A stretch of 64,000 nucleotides of DNA from contig CM064481.1 of the NCBI GenBank assembly GCA_032716605.1, positions 15,364,117 to 15,428,116 of the forward strand, in the 5' to 3' direction. Both the position numbers and the translations under genes were made by a program. Numbering within the stretch: the stretch's first letter is position 1; each line of letters begins with the position of its first letter. The notes beneath the pieces were generated by a model that saw only the letters and a list, made by a program, of their open reading frames with translations, did no database searches and was not told the DNA's origin. Source of the stretch: Paralithodes platypus (lineage: Eukaryota > Arthropoda > Malacostraca > Decapoda > Lithodidae). Below are positions 1 through 12,947 of this stretch, piece after piece.

Positions 1-1111
1 CTGAACTCCCTCCTGACCAGGTATCGCCGGTTTTTCAAACCTTTTCAGAATGTTGTGATTGATGAGTCCTTGATCCTCTTCCGTGGACGTCTCTCTTTTC
101 AGGCAGTACATTCCGTCGAAGCGTCACCGCTTCGGGATCAAGTTCTTTGTACTGTGTGACTGCGAGACAGGATACGTGCTGGACCTCATCATCTACACCG
201 CTACTGATGTGGACATTCCAAACGACCTACTGGGTCTTTCAGGGGCGGTTGTGAAGACACTGATGGAGCCGTATCTGGATGCCAACCGTATCTTGTACAG
301 CGACAATTTCTACACCTCTCCTCTCCTTGCCAGGTATCTCCTTGCAAGGAGCACGGGAAGCTGTGGAACTGTCAGGGCAAACAGGAAACACTGGCCCAAG
401 TTTCAGGCTACACAGAAAGGAGACATCTTCCGGAAGAAGAGCAGCAGTGACAGTATACTGGCTATTTGTTGGCATGAACCAAAGCCAGTCAATGTCCTCT
501 CCACCTTCCACAAGTCCACAATGCGAGATAGCGGGAAGAAGAGATACCACATGGACCCTGTCACCCGCGAGAAGCATCTAGTCCCTATCTCCAAACCTGA
601 CCTTGTTATGGACTACAACATAAACATGCGGTTGGTGGATAAGAGTGACATGCAAATCACTGCTGTTGACTGCCTCAGGAAGACGTGTAAGTGGTATAAG
701 AAGGTGGTACTCCATCTTCTTGATGTCACTATCCTGAACGCGTACAACCTGTGGATGACGCAGACAGGAAGGAAGAGCTCGGTAAGGCTGTTCGCGAAGG
801 ACATCATCGACTCCATCTTCAGGAAGCACGGAACCACACGTATGCTACCACCTCCGAGGCCGATCGTGAATATGCCTGCCCGCCTTGAGAGCCGGGACTA
901 CTTCTTGACCCACATGCTTGTGTTTTGCCCCCGCTCAGCATCACAGATCGCAGCCAACCGGAAGCACGGACTGAAGCAGTGCCACGTCTGCAGACATACA
1001 ACAAGGAGGAACCAAATCAGGAAGGAAACTACGTTCATGTGTAGTTATTGTAATGTGGGACTATGCGCTTCTCCATGTTACACAGAGTACCACACACTGG
1101 AACACTTCTAG
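1..1111 (+). pseudogene. piggyBac-type transposase, C-terminal two-thirds, frameshifted
   Basis: DDE transposase of the piggyBac superfamily, which normally cuts and pastes DNA at TTAA sites. The open frame from 83 encodes 342 residues ending at a TAG at 1109-1111. It contains RQYIPSKRHRFGIK, the second catalytic region SDNFYTSP, the third catalytic region DYNINMRLVDKSDMQ, and a C-terminal cysteine-rich cross-brace (CHVCRH..., CSYCNVGLC, CYTEYH). Bases 1-97 continue the same protein in another frame and carry the first catalytic region, VVIDESLILFRGR. The two frames meet at the T run near 97-101, so a one-base indel breaks the gene. The N-terminus lies outside the window. All three acidic motifs are visible, so the family call is firm; activity is unlikely because of the frameshift, unless that is a sequencing error. 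Confidence 0.9.
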
Positions 1112-1589
1112 ACCTCTTCCAAGACCTCCTCCTCCTCTAGACCTCTTGCCAATCATTCATAAGTTCATGCAATCATTCATTCATCTATTTCAAACTACCT
1201 CATGAATTCATGTCATTCAATCATTCATATGGTGGAATAGCACACTACCCAAACACAAGTGCATTCATCATCATCAGCAACATCACCCATTACATCCATA
1301 AGTTTCTAATCTCATCCATCCATCTGCTTCTTGGTCTACCTCATACATCCATGTCATTTGTCTACCTCAATCATATAACTGCCTTTTATCTACCTCAATC
1401 CTATAACTGCCTTTTCTACCTCAATGAAATGTGGATTACACCTCCTGGGAACACCACAAAAAAAAAATTGAGTCATCAACACTACCCCATAGGGTGATTT
1501 GGAAATGTGTTGAAATAATATTATTTATAAAACAAAACAAAAATTCCTGCAAAGCAAGCGAAACAGAGAGAGAGAGTGAAAATGCACGC
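1112..1589. other. Non-coding flank of the piggyBac remnant
   Basis: No gene seen. The stretch is rich in CATTCAT / CATCCAT words. It contains two to three imperfect copies of a 27-bp module (ctacctcaatc..taactgcctttt) near 1368-1425. It may be 3' untranslated or terminal sequence of the piggyBac element, but I could not find a terminal repeat ending at TTAA. Confidence 0.4.
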
Positions 1590-1592
1590 CTA

Positions 1593-1627
<35 letters not shown>

Positions 1628-1655
1628 CGCCTATCAAATGATTTCAATCAATATG

Positions 1656-1701
<46 letters not shown>
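1590..1701. repeat. Two (TA)n microsatellites
   Basis: Long TA runs lie at about 1590-1627 and 1656-1701. They flank a 30-bp piece that matches the left half of the hairpin unit of the satellite described at 2585-3685 (cctatcaaatgat...caat). The TA runs look like expansions of the TA-rich loop of that unit. Confidence 0.85.
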
Positions 1702-2290
1702 TATAAATAATACATATAATAATCACATTTTCCAGAACATAAGATAGATACAGTATAAATACAGTAGACCTAATGGCCATATCACATACACTTCTCGTCA
1801 AGCACAGATAATAATTATACACAATATATTAATAATAGTATGTATATATTAAAAAAAATACAGTATATTTACAGAATAGAGCATCACATTTGTCACAATA
1901 TAACACAGATAGGCTAAACAAAGGCTATTGCTCAATGTTGGTTAACACCTATTGCACAGATCATTGTCAATTAGACCTATATATTCCATACAGTACATAT
2001 TGTGCAGCTTCTGATGATATATACGGGATTCATAGATATGATCACTATCACAAAGAGCTACAATCATGTATACTGCTTCAATGCAGTCTCCTGATGAAGC
2101 TGTACGGCACATCCAACAGTGTCACACCATTGCTTTCATATATTGAGAGACCAATGAACATGATATATATATAGGATGTACACAGACCATTTATGGTGGC
2201 TCTCTTATACTTCCACCAAATGCCGTGTATAGAGGAACAATATCCGAACAAAGTGACTTTAGTTTCCCCATTACAGTGATTTCATATATA
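1702..2290 (-). mobile_element. LINE A, 3' fragment (decayed)
   Basis: This segment is a diverged relative of 12160-12930, sharing blocks such as aagatagatacagtataaat, cctaatgg..catatcacatacactt, and atgtacacagaccatttatggt. In the better copy these bases are the decayed C-terminal coding end and 3' tail of a minus-strand non-LTR retrotransposon, so this is read as a 5'-truncated minus-strand copy. No reading frame survives. It appears to have landed in the loop of a satellite hairpin: a left half-unit lies at 1624-1655 and a right half-unit at about 2305-2390. Confidence 0.65.
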
Positions 2291-2299
2291 TGTAGACAA

Positions 2300-3685
2300 T
2301 ATATATATATGATCAATCATTTGATAATAGGACGGTATACGGTACATTTGTCTCCTTACGAAAGCCGATAATGCGTCATAGCAATGTCCGTTTCAAAATA
2401 ATAATGTTCCCCATCGAGATAATCAGTTTCACTTCAAGACAGGTGAATTTTGATATATATATAAGACAGCAATGGCAGTATATAACACTTTACAGACAAA
2501 TCCTTACTAAATAAGATTCATAGCAATTTCCAGATGTTTTATTAATATATATAGAATTTGACTATAGATATATATATAGTTTTATCAATATATACATATA
2601 CAGTATATATATATTGATATAATCATTTGATAGGCCTATATATCACGGTATACCGTACATACTATTTCCAGGTACGTACGGTACATTGTAGGGACAGAAA
2701 TGTACCGTATAACGGGGTATATACGCCTATCAAATGATTGAAATCAATATAGACCAATATACAGTATATATATATTGATATCAATCATTTGATAGGCGTA
2801 TATATCACGGTATACGGTACATTTCTCTCCTTGCGAAAGGAGAGAGAAGAGTCATAGCAATTTCCAGGTCACATGTACGGTACATAGTAGGGACAGAAAT
2901 GTACCGTATACCGTGATATATACGCCTATCAAATGATTGAAATCAATATAGACCAATATACAGTATATATATATTGATATCAATCATTTGATAGGCGTAT
3001 ATATCACGGTATACGGTACATTTTTCTCCTTACGAAAGGAGAGAGAAGAGTCCTAGCACTTTCAAGGTCACATGTACGGTACATAGTAGGGACAGAAATG
3101 TACCGTATACCGTGATATATACGCCTATCAAATGATTGAAATCAATATAGACCAATATACAGTATATATATTGATATCAATCATTTGATAGGCGTATATA
3201 TCACGGTATACTGTACATTTCTCCCTTACGAAAGGGGAGAGAAGAGTCATAGCAATTTCAAGGTCACATGTACGGTACATAGTAGGGACAGAAATGTACC
3301 GTATACCGTGATATATAAGCCTATCAAATGATTGAAATCAATATAGACCAATATACAGTATATATATATTGATATCAATCATTTGATAGGCGTATATATC
3401 ACGGTATACGGTACATTTTTCTCCTTACGAAAGGAGAGAGACGAGTCATAGCAATTTCAAGGTCACATGTACGGTACATAGTAGGGACAGAAATGTACCG
3501 TATACCGTGATATATACTCCTATCAAATGATTGAAATCAATATAGACCATATACAGTATATATATTGATATCAATCTTTTGTTAGGCGTATATATCACGG
3601 TATACGGTACATTTCTCTCCTTACGAAAGGGAAGAGCGAGAAGAGTCATGAGCATTTTCCCAAGGTCACCTTCGTAAGGAAAAAA
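2300..3685. repeat. Hairpin satellite: about 199-bp tandem units with a 50-bp-arm palindrome
   Basis: Tandem array. The marker gggacagaaa starts at 2691, 2890, 3089, 3285 and 3484, giving periods of 199, 199, 196 and 199 bp. Each unit begins at gtaccgtataccgtgatata and holds arms of about 50 bp around a loop of about 19 bp containing gaccaatatacagtata. The arms are nearly perfect inverted repeats (one mismatch in the unit from 2900). The remaining 80 bp contain a smaller hairpin (ctctcctt / aaggagag) and gtcatagcaatttcaaggtcac. About five full units are present; degenerate part-units lie at 2300-2390 and 2585-2690. The array runs into the assembly gap at 3686. No protein is encoded. Confidence 0.9.
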
Positions 3686-3785
3686 NNNNNNNNNNNNNNN
3701 NNNNNNNNNNNNNNNNNNNNNNNNNNNNNNNNNNNNNNNNNNNNNNNNNNNNNNNNNNNNNNNNNNNNNNNNNNNNNNNNNNNNN
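3686..3785. other. Assembly gap (100 N)
   Basis: Exactly 100 N, a conventional placeholder for a gap of unknown size. It sits where the hairpin satellite would continue, so the true array is probably longer and collapsed or unresolved. Confidence 0.99.
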
Positions 3786-3924
3786 CCATTCTCAAGCTTC
3801 CTTATCAGGTTCGAGCTTTGTGTTCGACACTCAGAGTAACCTTTACCCGCTTGACAGTCGTTGAGGCTTGGGGGGCATGGTGGCATGGCAATGAAGTTCG
3901 ATAATAACGTCACAAGCACCTTCA

Positions 3925-4575
3925 CCCGGGAGCTGCGGGGATACTCTTAAGATTTCCCCCGTCGCACTGCGGGGAGACCTACTTAAGAGTCAGAGAAAAA
4001 AAAAATCCATTTTGAACATCGAAAAAAAAAAAAAAAAAAATTTTTTTTTTTTTTTTTTTTGTTTTTGGGCCCCTGGGCCATGCAAAATCTCAGTCCTCTA
4101 CCTTCCCCTCCTTCCCCACTGTTCCTCCTCTCCTTCAGTTATCACCTATTTTTCCCCTGGTTCTTCCCTTAGTCCTGATGTATATTTGTGTCGTTCTAAC
4201 ATTAGAAATCCTTTTGAGGGTGTGTTCATCCCCGGATAGCAAGCGAGTGCACGAGAGAGAGAGAGAGTATCGATCGACTGTGTCCCTCAGTGGACTTGGG
4301 GGAAAGTGGCGGGAAAGCAGATTGCCTCACCGATACATTATACAACTCGCGGGCTATATCTCCGATTTTGACCATCCAACGGGACGCTGTTTTCACTCGC
4401 TTTTTAATAATTGTTGGTATCAGGTTAATACCTTTATAATCAAGCCCATAACATAGGCGCATATGGATAAGTATTAATGCGATTAATGGCACAATGAAAT
4501 TTTAGTGACGGAAACAACCTCCAATACGTCAGCACGGGGAACGTTTCCAATTGACCCCCATGCGCACTTCAGAGG
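3925..4575 (+). mobile_element. T1 MITE copy 1 (TTAA family)
   Basis: Non-coding element present four times in this window. It starts cccgggagctgcgggga and ends ccccatgcgcacttcagagg, followed by TTAA at 4576-4579. The left target reads TTCA, probably a mutated TTAA. Internal landmarks shared with the other copies: an A-run/T-run around gacatcgaa, then ggcccctgggccatgcaaaatctcag, a CT-rich stretch, a GAGA tract followed by tatcgatcgact, and the block ggcgcatatggataagtatt. TTAA targets and CCC ends are typical of piggyBac-mobilised elements; the link to the transposase at 1-1111 is not shown. Confidence 0.85.
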
Positions 4576-4689
4576 TTAATAACCAGGTAGGCGCACGGCG
4601 GGTTGTGTACAAGCTTTATGACTAGGGCGGGAGCGGGTGGCGTCACCCGTCTGCGATAGGCACCTACCGGACAAAATTTTAAGTATTCG

Positions 4690-4803
4690 GCCAAGTACAT
4701 GGCGTTACTGTACGCACTACCGGACGATCGGACCGTACTCCGGATTGTGTCCGGATTGTTGAAAGCCCGGATTGGTTAAGTCCGGATTTGCGAGGGTCGA
4801 CTG
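4690..4803. mobile_element. Pogo/Tigger-like terminal fragment
   Basis: The stretch repeats ccggat-type words and ends ...gtccggatttgcgagggtcgactg followed by TA. Read on the other strand it begins cagtcgaccctcgcaaatcc, which resembles the terminal inverted repeats of pogo/Tigger elements (Tc1/mariner superfamily, TA targets). Only one end is visible and no transposase was found nearby. Call by resemblance only. Confidence 0.4.
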
Positions 4804-4805
4804 TA

Positions 4806-5829
4806 TAGTGTTTTATCTTCATGGTATCTAACTTATCACCTAACTGTATGTATATCCTACCGTATATAATTATAGCCATTGATGTCTAGCTTTTGTTTGA
4901 GTCTTCCATTATCCTATTTAACCATAATCAAGCTTTTCTCTTAGGTTTTCTTCACTGTTTACTCCCCTCGTTATTTCTACTTTTTCACCATTTGTCAGAT
5001 GAATTTTCTAAATGGGGACGATGGGTGTGGTAGTACGTACTATAGCGTGTTCCATATGCCTCGCACCCAGTCGGGGGACACATTGAAAGGCTTATACAGA
5101 CTAATAACACACGTACCAAAGCAACTCCAACAGCTTCCTCTCTCTCTCTAACCCAAACACCCCTTCTCCTCTCCTCACTCTTCAGAAAATAGGAAAGTAG
5201 AAAGTAGCTACGAGGTGGCCGTTGTAAAGGCTTATCCCTCAATACCATTCACCTGACCTGATCTTTTAAGGAGATTATTTTCCTGGACATTACCTCGCAC
5301 TTTTTCTATACCTCGTCTTTGTATTTTCATCTCGTGATGTTTCACATATGTCGCGTAGTAGGTAAACGTTTTTCTTTTGTTTTCCACACTTTTGTTGAAT
5401 TGATTTTTTAGGTTGGTTTCAAGTCAGATTAATTTTCAACTCCTTCATATTATGCCATGGTTATTCAAAGTCGTATCTGTAAATTCTTCCTTTACCAGCT
5501 CAATTATTCAGGGTTCCATTTATTTTTCAGAGTGATGCAAGCCTAGTTAATACTGGTCATCTTTCTTGATCGCACTAGACTTACTGCCACAATTACTACT
5601 TCTAAATTTTTCAATAGAATCCCCTTTGATTTTGCGCAGCGCACGCATTTTAACTTACCCAAACGGAAAGTGTGGCGGCTGAAGGACAAGGAAGTTAGAG
5701 GAGAGGTTTCATAGTGAACTGGAGGAAATGAAGAAGAAATAAGGAAGCTAGGCCTAACGATGTAAATAGCCAATGGAACTTTCTTAAGCATAGCCTATAG
5801 CTGCCACTGGACAAAGTCTGTGGGAAAAC
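4806..5829. other. Unassigned 1 kb without a recognisable gene
   Basis: I see no long open frame with a protein I recognise, no terminal repeats and no tandem repeats beyond a short CT tract near 5137. The right part may be the unrecognised 5' portion of LINE E, whose first recognisable coding words start near 5830. Confidence 0.4.
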
Positions 5830-6913
5830 AAAGGGTCACCCCAGGAAATACACCCTCCTGGTGGGTGGAACGATGAGGTAGAACATGCTGCAAATGAAGA
5901 AAAGGAGATGCTTCAAAGCATGGAAGAAAGAGGGCAGCAATAAGTAGAATACCCCAGGCAGCCAAAAGAGTATTTTACAATGCGACAAATCGCATTTAAG
6001 GACCTGGTCCTCGAACAAGTGTGTAACACTGACAATCCCAATGGGATCTTCAACCTAGCTAGTCGAGTTAAAAATTACAGTAGGGATATGATAGGTGAAC
6101 AGTGTGTTAGAAATTGATAATGGGAATATTGTTGGTATGCATGAAAATGAAATCATAAGAAGCATGGATCATGTACACTATGGACGATTGCTATAATGTA
6201 GAGTTTGGAATGGGATAAGGAACCGCTTAGTATCGAAAAACCAATATCGGGGCCCCCTCCTTTGATAGCACCAGCTGCATAGTGCAGTTACGCAATCAAT
6301 AATAATGAAGGACGGTAAAGCTCCAGGTTGCTCCCGACATTGGTCGCTGATAATGATAAAAGCCTCAGGGTATATTGGTGTAAACTTAGTCACCTGAGGT
6401 TTGATAAACACCAGCATTAAAGATGAGAAAATCCCAGAGGATTGGCTCAAACGTGTAATAGTAAATATATGGCTAACAAATGAAAGGGGATGCACTAGAT
6501 CAAGAAACTATAGGGGCCTGAAAATGCTGGCCCAAATCGGATGAAGGTCTGTGAGAGAGTCCTTGAGGGTTTGATCAGGCAAAACATCCTCTATTGATCG
6601 ATATGCAGTTTGGGTTTATGCGCAGGAAGGTGTAACACCGATGCTCTCTTCATAGTCAGGCAGAGTACAGGAAAGATACTTACTAAAAGGCAGGGATCTT
6701 TACTTTTGTGTTTGTAGACGCTGGAGAATGCCTTTGAGAGGGGCCCAAGGGATGTTGAAAAGTGGGCTATGAGGAAACGTGGTGTGGAAAAGTGGCTGGT
6801 GCTTGTGATAATGAAGATGTATGCGGATTCGCGAAGTACGGTTAGGGTGATGGGTGTATTGAGTGACGATTTCGCAGGTCCCGTGGTTGAAGTCCATCAG
6901 GGTTCAGTGTTAA
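5830..6913 (+). pseudogene. LINE E, part 1: linker and N-terminal half of reverse transcriptase
   Basis: Decayed coding sequence readable in fragments. It starts with a tryptophan-rich linker near 5860 and continues with MKDGKAPG near 6305, a PEDWLKRVIV..W segment near 6435, NYRGLKM near 6508, a QFGFM segment near 6608, and a good stretch from 6760 (KWAMRKRGVEKWLVLVIMKMY). It ends in HQGSVL at 6897-6912. These are conserved blocks of a non-LTR reverse transcriptase. Stops and frameshifts occur throughout. The frame stops at TTAA 6910-6913 and resumes at 19871 with SPLLFIMVLEALSR, so codons before and after the insertion join in frame. No endonuclease domain was recognised upstream. Confidence 0.8.
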
Positions 6914-8785
6914 CCCGGCAAGTGCAGTAAGACTCTTAAGAGTTTCCCCGGCGACTTGCCGGGAAGAACTCCTAGTCCCGCATTACCAGATAATCGTGCG
7001 ATCCCCTTCGACGAAGGATTCGCACGTTAATGTGGTACCACCAGTTGCTTCCTTGTGAGAATCTCTCGTAGCGAGGGCCGTCCGGACGTATGGTTGGTAA
7101 GCCTGTCAACACTCGCCTCGGTTCAATTTTTACTGTTGGTATACCTGAGGAACGTTTTGGTTTCACAATTACTGCCTCGGGCAGACCTCATCGGGAGTAC
7201 AGACGGAATCGAATCGTAATAATATTGATTGTCCCTGGTGTATTAGTTACCCAGTTTATTGCATTACTCTTATTATTCTGTATTTAGGACATTCTCCATT
7301 GACGAAACTACGGTAGCGCTAGGCCCTAGTGATTCCCCCAGAGGACCCATTGAATTTCTCTTAGCCTAATTTCCCTTCAACCACCAATCAATTTTTGAGT
7401 TTAGGAATAGCCATGGTGTTGTGGTATGGATTTTCGCTGAATAATTGGGTTTGTGCTTGGCTTCTCTGGAAAAGTGGCTTGGGTTATAATATCAAGCAAG
7501 CTTTTCTGTTATATTCAAGTCCTAGCCCGTGTTCACCTGTTCCAAGTAGAGCTAGGCCTATGGCCATAAATTGTGAAATCTAACCTATCCTATCTCTAAC
7601 TCACAAAGGGCCAGAGCTAGGATAGTGGGCTGTAAATTGCCATAGGCTATCTATCCCCTGGCTGACCCTTCCCAAATGGGGGTAAAGGTAAAGCTTCGAG
7701 TTCCTCCATGTCATATTAAGAATGGCTTTAAATTGGACATAGGCTATGAGCAATTTTGATGAGAATTGCGCCTAGGCCTATAGCCTATATTGGTAACGTA
7801 ACTTATCTTGATATATTAAAACTAACTGAAAACAGGGTAGGCTAAGCCTAACCTTAATATGTTACCAGGGTTGGATTTTTGGCGATGGGTTATGCATATG
7901 AGAAGGCGAGTGGATTAGTTAGTTTATAATACCCATGGTACCCTAATAAAACTAATCTATTTTAGCTATCCAAGCGATGTAAACCTCCGACTCTCCTCCG
8001 TAGTTTTTTTCCAAAAATTTAGCAGGGAGTGTTTTGGATCACACAATTGTTTCCATTCGCTTTAGACCTCTAGGGATAGTCACCTATCCTAGCCTAATTA
8101 TAGAAAAAAGATTGTCATGGCTACATAGTATTTTTTAATCGTCCATGGGACTTGCCCTATTTAATCAACATGGGGTAGCCTACTCTTTAAACAATGCAAA
8201 ATTGTGTGGCAAATTAATATAGCCAAGGTTTAGTTAGCTAATGGGGAAAGCGATTTCTGAGTTTAACCTAACCTTACAAATTTGGAATCGGCCTATGCAA
8301 TGATAGGTTTCTTGAAGTAGTGTAAGCCTAACGATACTGCTTACCACATTTTACAACAGCTGCGCCCATTTGCCCCAAGTTTTATATACTGTACAGTTTC
8401 TGCTACATGAAAAGTGCCAGGTTTTAAAATATCTAGTACCATTCAGTGGCAGTGTAGCAATATCCATAAATTTTCGGGTTTCAAGTTAATAGTAATGTTA
8501 ATCACCCCCCTTGACTAGGCTACTATAGAAAACCATTTATTTTTCAATACTTATTCGCCATCAAATTGACACCCTGCCCTGTCTACAGTACTATACAGTA
8601 CCAAAAACAGAAAGTCTAGGTAGGCAGGTTTACTTTTATAAATGACTAAATATATGATTCTTTGGACAATTATAGGTACCAGCATAAAGAATGAACAATA
8701 ATTTCATATAATTTATTGCAAATTCTTACATACCTAGGTACCCGTTATATAATATTGTGAATCATCTAATCACAACTCCTGTTGT

Positions 8786-11245
8786 CTATCTTCCTATCTA
8801 TCTATTGCCTTACGACGTTGTCCCCGAAGGGTGGCCACGAACGAACCGGGGCCCCCTCACCTCTGTCCCCAGTCAGTCCGACTCCCCTCGCCCCCAACCA
8901 GCACCACACCTTCGTTCATGTAGCTTCCTCACTCCCATCCTTCCAACTCATATTCGGTCTACTCTCTCCCCCTCTGTCCCTCCACCTCGCTCTCCTAACA
9001 CCTCTTAGTCATTCTCCTCGCTTTCCATATGCTTTTCCATATGGCCGAACCATCTCATGTTGTTCCTTTTCACACTTTCCAGCACAGTCTACCTCCACAC
9101 CACACCTCCTTTCGTCTACTTTCTCCTTAGTTTTTGCTATCCCTCCATGTAACTCTGCACGCACTCCTATAAGTAATTCATTTCCACTGTCTCTCACATC
9201 TTGGTCTGTAGTCTCTCAACCAACGTCCCTGCTTCGCTTCCGTAAGGCAGTGTCGGGATTACACACTGTAATGCAAGGACTTCTTCACTTTCCATACTGA
9301 CCAAACCTATTTTTTTGTTACTACGACTGCTATTTTAGCGTTCCTACAACCCTCCTTCCCCTGTATGTACCCTCTCCCGCACCTACTTCATCCATAATCC
9401 CCATCTTTACTCAACACACTGCCCAGATACTTAAAAGATTGACGATCTCCATAGCCTTACCGTTCAGCTTTCCCTCACACTCTGTGACTTCACCCCTTTC
9501 GAAGACCATAACCTTGCTCTTCCCCGTATTTACCTTCAAATTCCATTTTGCGCACACTGTTCCAAACTCATTCCAGAACAGACCCTGCAACTCCCCATCA
9601 TTATCACCTCATCATAACTGTATCATCCGCACACAAGCTAGTATGGTAGCTTCCACTCAATTCCCTCTCCCTTTCAAGCGATACACCAACATCCACTGCT
9701 CTTGATAGTATTTCGTTCATAACTCCATCCATTATAACAGTAAACAACCACGGGGACATCACACAACCCCTGGTTTCAAACCAACATATCATGTCAAAGA
9801 ACTCGCTCTGCTCATGCTCCACAGGTACTGCCGCCTTTGCACCCTCATACATGCTCTTCACTGCTTTCAAGCAACTTTGCCCTCTACTCCGTCAATATTC
9901 TAAGTTACTTTCCACAAACCTTCTCTATCCACTCTGGCCCAGAGGCCTTCGCCAGATCCATAAAGGCAACATACCTTTTGTTTCTTCTCCAGATACTTCT
10001 CCCACAACACAATTCAGGGTAAAACTCTGATCTACACATCCTCTTCCCTTCCTAAACCGTCCCTGCTCGTCTCTAGCCCTTTCTTTTCTCCGTTCTCACT
10101 CTCCACTCTCATCAATCACTAACCCTCTCTGGTATACCTTCCTACTAAACGGCGGAGAACACATATTCCTCGGTGGTTACCACACCGCCGCTTCCCCTTT
10201 GCCCTTATATCTGTGGACTATTAGGCCAGTCTTCCCCGTCAGCGGTGCACCTCACCTTCTCCCATGCTTAGTTTGCACATTTTCCTAACCCTTCTATCAC
10301 TCATCTCACCACCATACCTCAACATTTCCCCACACACTATCATCTGTTTCTGGTGCTTTCCCCAACTTCACTCTTTTCACTGTCTTCCCACCACTTCTGA
10401 CCTCCTGATCCCCACTCCTCCTCCACTACGTCCTTCTTCTCCCTCCATACCATAATCCAGCTATGTTTGCTGGCTCTTCAGTCCTTTTTCATTTAGCAAC
10501 TCACTGAAGTACTGTCCCTCCATCTCTTTCGACTCTCTTCTTGCTTCGTCGGCTATCATTCTCACCATTCTTATCTTTCACACCCTTACTGTTTCCATTG
10601 CTACCTTCCCTAACTTTCTTTACTTCTTTCCAGAACAGTTTCTTTAGCTCCCTCCATTTTACACTCAGATTCCTTCCAAATTCCTCATCTACTCTATCCT
10701 CTTACTTTTCCTTCACATACTCTCTTCACCCACCCTCTTACTCTCCACGTACCCTCGCTCGTTTCTGTCTCTCTGAATCTTCATTCCCTCTGCTACCCAA
10801 CCCACTCTCTATATGCGTTTCTTCTTTTCTTCCACACTTATTCTGTTGACCTCTTCTGTCCACCATGCTGTAAACCTTTTCACTTCCCCTCCCTCGCTCC
10901 TCACTCCACACAACCCCTCACAGGCTGCACAGATCTCATCCTGTACACACCTTGCTCATCTCGCTCCCCTTCCTCCATAACTTCCAGGTCAGAACCCACC
11001 TAGTCGTCTTTCCACTGCTCTCCTGTACTCCCTCCCTGATTTCCTCCTCCTGCAACCTCTCCACCCTCCTCACTTCCCACCCTCCTCTCGCCTCCCTCCC
11101 TCTCCGCCCCCATCTTCTTTTGTATCCTAACCTTATCTACCACTACATAATGATCCGAACAGACCCCTCCAATACCCCTATACACCCTAGCATCCATCAC
11201 AGATTTCCTCCTTCGTTCCTCCACACATACATAATCAATCAATGA
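8786..11245 (-). mobile_element. RTE-type non-LTR retrotransposon, 5'-truncated, decayed
   Basis: Minus-strand copy of the element found in better shape at 62341-63705. Readable blocks: endonuclease C-terminus IDYVCVEERRRKSVMDARVY and CSDHYVVVDKVRI near 11000-11240, the RT block MKAVKSMYEGAKAAV near 9870, CVMSPWLFTV near 9760, and the ADDT active-site core near 9615. Its 3' end at about 8786-8810 is a GATA/ATAG tail, usual for RTE elements. It interrupts F copy 1; ctgttgt precedes it and ctgtttt follows it, an imperfect target duplication. Many stops and frameshifts; no function expected. Confidence 0.8.
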
Positions 11246-12947
11246 CTGTTTTATGCGTTCCATATGGATAGGTCCTTAAGACCGCTTCATCAGATTTTAT
11301 TCGCGGCCAATTAGGATCCTACTACCCAGGGTAAGAAAATTCACGACATTACATTTACTTGCTTGTATTTTTGGCTTGGAATCCTCATTTGGTGACCATT
11401 AATTATCGTCTATTTGAGGCATATCCCTATTCCTGAAATAAGTCTTGCAATTGACGAGGATGGGTGTGAATGGGATATGCCTTGTGTGGGCAATTCAGCT
11501 CTGCAGACTCGTTATCTTTATTGTTCATTTTCTGGAAGTATTTCAAGTAGGCGCGTAGGCCCATCAGGAGAACAGGTTTCGTCCCTATTTATTGCCTACT
11601 TTAGTATTGTAGGCTGGTTAGTCCTATATTTTTTAATCCAATATGCCTAGCCTATGTTAAAATAGTCAAACGATGGCCTTTTTACCTAACCTAAACAAAA
11701 CATAATAATAGGCCTAGCCTAGGCCTAGTTTAAGGGGCTGTCCAAGGTTCTCTTTCCATGTTTACCACTTTTTGCTCTTTCAATATCCTGGGACTTGTTA
11801 ACCTATGTACCCTATTGTTGGCTATTTGAACATAGGCTATGGGCCTATTGGATTAAAAAATATTAGGCCTAGCCTACCCTACTAAAGTAGGCTATAAATG
11901 GGGACTAACATGTTCTCCCTGATTGGGTTAGGCCTAGGCCTACTTTAAATACTTCCATAAATGAACGTATATAACTAGTCTGCAGAGCTGACCCGCCCCA
12001 ACGGCAGATCCCATTCACACCCCCCTCGTCAATTGCAAGACTTATTGTCAGGAAATATGCCTCAAATAGATAGATAATAATAGATACACCACATGAAGGA
12101 TTCCAAGCCAAAAATACAAGCAAGTAAAGAATAATCTAATAACTAATATAATTAATAATTCTTTAATTCCAGACCATCATAAGATAGATACAGTATAAAT
12201 ACAGTACGATCCTAATGGTCGCATATCACATACACTTCATCGTCAGATGCAACAGTGATACATGATTATAGTGAGGCACAAAACGATATAGTTAATAAAG
12301 AACACACAAAAAAAACTAAAAAATACAGTAGGGCCTATTTACGAGAATAGAGGGCATTCATATCACATTTGTGTCACACTATAACACAGAGTAGGTGTCT
12401 AACTCAAGGGGGCGTATGTGGCTCCAAATGTGTTGGGTGTAACACCGGTGTATTGGCACAGATCATTGGCGGTCGATGTAGAGTATCAATAAGTAGGACC
12501 TATATATAAATACATTACAGTAACGATAGCTTGATAAGTGTGGCAGCAGGGACTTTGGTGACTGCCGGTTGAGATGCTATAAGTACGGGAGTGTCATAGA
12601 TATGAGTGGGATTCAGCTAGACGCAAAGATAAAAGCACGGTACAAATCATTGTGTAAGGCTAGGGTGTAGGGGGATTGCAGTCGCTGAGAAAAGCTGTAC
12701 ACCAGTCTCCTGATGACAGCCCGATACTACTGCACATCCACCTGCGTGCCCACCATACTAGTGCTTTCATATTTAGCGAGACCAATGAACATCTTGAGTA
12801 AATTATGATAGGATGTACACAGACCATTTATGGTTGGCTCTCTTATACTTCCACCACATATGGGCCGTGTACATAGAGGAACAATATGTCCGGAACAAAG
12901 TGACTTTAGTTTATCAATTACACCTGTGGAATTTTCTCAAGATGGTG

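Noticed and set aside
2691..3685. Regular repeats as a CRISPR-like array
   Set aside because: Units are about 199 bp and repeated end to end with no unique spacers; the setting is eukaryotic.
8757..11263. Plus-strand Pro/Ser/Leu-rich frames as proteins
   Set aside because: They are antisense shadows of the minus-strand RTE element.
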